This document shows, one piece after another, positions 62,850 to 64,000 of a DNA stretch of 64,000 bases. The translations under genes and the position numbers were made by a program. How positions within the stretch are numbered: the stretch's first letter is position 1; each line of letters starts with the position of its first letter. This DNA is from Roseburia intestinalis L1-82 (lineage in GTDB: Bacteria; Bacillota; Clostridia; Lachnospirales; Lachnospiraceae). Below the pieces are notes generated by a model. The model saw only the letters and a list, made by a program, of their open reading frames with translations, made no database searches and was not told where the DNA came from. Location: positions 1,682,001-1,746,000 of the forward strand of contig NZ_LR027880.1 in the NCBI RefSeq assembly GCF_900537995.1, in the 5' to 3' direction.

Positions 62850-64000
62850 GTGAAGAAGTTTTACGGAGAAAATGAATTGCGCAGAATGTATCTTGAGTTT
62901 TTTGAGAGCAAGGGACATCTTGCGATGAAGAGTTTTTCATTGGTACCACACAATGATAACAGTTTACTATTGATCAATGCAGGTATGGCACCGCTTAAGC
63001 CATATTTCACAGGTCAGGAAATACCGCCGAGGAGAAGAGTGACCACATGTCAGAAGTGTATCCGTACCGGCGATATTGAGAATGTTGGTAAGACAGCGCG
63101 TCATCTGACATTTTTTGAGATGCTTGGCAATTTCTCATTTGGTGATTACTTTAAACATGAAGCGATACACTGGTCATGGGAGTTTTTAACCCAGGTTCTT
63201 GGACTTGAGGAGGACAGACTTTATCCGTCTATTTACGGGGAAGATGATGAGGCATTCGAAATCTGGAACAAAGAAGTGGGTGTTCCGGCAGAGAAGATCA
63301 CCAGATTTTACCGTGATCCGGAAACCGGAGAATGTGATAACTTCTGGGAGCATGGCGCTGGTCCTTGCGGTCCTTGTTCTGAGATCTATTATGATCGTGG
63401 AGAAAAATACGGCTGTGGCAAACCGGACTGTAAAGTAGGATGCGACTGCGATCGTTTCATGGAAGTATGGAACAACGTATTCACCCAGTTTGAGGGTGAC
63501 GGTAAGGGCGGTTACACAGAACTTGCACAGAAAAATATTGATACCGGTATGGGATTGGAGCGTTTAGCTGTTGTGATGCAGGATGTAGATTCCGTATTTG
63601 ATATTGATACCATGAAAGCGATCCGCGACAAGGTATGTGAGATGTCCGGCAAAAAGTATCAGGTAGATGCATTAGATGATGTGTCCATCCGTCTGATTAC
63701 CGATCATATCCGTTCTGCAACGTTTATGATCTCCGATGGTATCATGCCTTCAAATGAGGGACGCGGTTATGTACTCCGCCGTATCATCCGCCGCGCGGCA
63801 AGACACGGAAGAATGCTTGGCATTGACGGTATCTTCATGGCGAAACTGGCTGCTACCGTAATCAATGAGAGCAAGGATGGTTATCCGGAACTTGAAGAGA
63901 AAAAAGATTTTATCTTTAAAGTATTATCCCAGGAAGAAGAAAAATTTGGAAAAACGATCGATCAGGGACTTTCCATCCTTTCTGATATGGAAAAACAGAT
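62850..64000 (+). CDS. alaS: Alanyl-tRNA synthetase, N-terminal part (runs off the window)
   Basis: GTG at 62850, eight bases after GGAGG. The 383 codons seen cover the class II catalytic core: [36 protein letters not shown] (motif 2 region), [20 protein letters not shown] and [12 protein letters not shown] [13 protein letters not shown] (motif 3 region). It charges tRNA-Ala. No alanine T-box is seen upstream; only a small CCCTG/CAGGG hairpin at 62795-62812. Confidence 0.96.
   Translation, partial: MKKFYGENELRRMYLEFFESKGHLAMKSFSLVPHNDNSLLLINAGMAPLKPYFTGQEIPPRRRVTTCQKCIRTGDIENVGKTARHLTFFEMLGNFSFGDYFKHEAIHWSWEFLTQVLGLEEDRLYPSIYGEDDEAFEIWNKEVGVPAEKITRFYRDPETGECDNFWEHGAGPCGPCSEIYYDRGEKYGCGKPDCKVGCDCDRFMEVWNNVFTQFEGDGKGGYTELAQKNIDTGMGLERLAVVMQDVDSVFDIDTMKAIRDKVCEMSGKKYQVDALDDVSIRLITDHIRSATFMISDGIMPSNEGRGYVLRRIIRRAARHGRMLGIDGIFMAKLAATVINESKDGYPELEEKKDFIFKVLSQEEEKFGKTIDQGLSILSDMEKQ

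Overview
The window looks like a chromosomal segment of a spore-forming, fibre-degrading gut Lachnospiraceae (Firmicutes), most like Roseburia/Agathobacter. The evidence is moderate GC, strong AGGAGG-type ribosome sites, a spoIVA gene, T-box and TPP riboswitches, several glycoside hydrolases, and a CUT1 sugar importer with a LacI regulator and MalQ. Genus is inferred from gene content and style, not from a marker search.

Layout. 0-6.7 kb: tail of an ABC exporter, an AraC-type response regulator (minus), then an alpha-xylosidase (GH31) / GH3 beta-glucosidase pair that would suit xyloglucan-type oligosaccharides. 6.7-13 kb: a REC-degenerate GGDEF-EAL-PAS protein, an Hpt protein, an Sfp-type phosphopantetheinyl transferase, greA, metF and two unknown genes. 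13-17 kb: a redox module on the minus strand (a 46-aa CXXC protein, a membrane 4Fe-4S protein and a TlpA-like lipoprotein) divergent from an OmpR/histidine-kinase pair, followed by the wreck of an ABC exporter gene. 17.3-20.2 kb: a TPP riboswitch controlling a pyrimidine-moiety salvage operon (thiD, cytX, thiW). 20.3-25 kb: an accessory patch with a possible group II intron scrap, gene remnants, a truncated IS3-family copy, an XRE/lipoprotein pair, and an intact IS3-family element. 25-27.5 kb: larC and larB for the nickel-pincer cofactor. 27.6-36.3 kb: a galactoside locus with a TetR regulator, GH2 beta-galactosidase, an unknown glycosyltransferase-like protein, a GPH symporter, GH36 alpha-galactosidase and a MATE remnant. 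36.3-37 kb: yqeC.

37-47.6 kb: a tryptophan operon in the order trpE-G-C-F-B-A-D. It sits behind a Trp T-box leader that carries two intrinsic terminators, and is followed by threonine aldolase, asparaginase, bioY (with a BirA-like operator) and a DUF1284 gene. 47.7-49 kb: a ClC channel (minus). 49-55.3 kb: a maltodextrin-type ABC importer, LacI regulator and malQ. 55.4-64 kb: a lipid kinase, spoIVA (with a sigma-E-like promoter and an internal insertion), a YczE-like membrane protein overlapping a convergent unknown gene, purine nucleoside phosphorylase, an MTA/SAH-deaminase-type amidohydrolase, a metallo-beta-lactamase-fold protein, a small membrane protein and the 5' part of alaS.

The least explained signal is a hairpin leader that occurs three times (before the alpha-xylosidase, the GPH symporter and trpD). 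In each case it sits between two near-identical Shine-Dalgarno sequences, as if a small hairpin cassette had been inserted into, and had duplicated, a ribosome-binding site. One hairpin shows compensatory base changes between copies. The trpE leader and the larB leader carry other hairpin-rich inserts.
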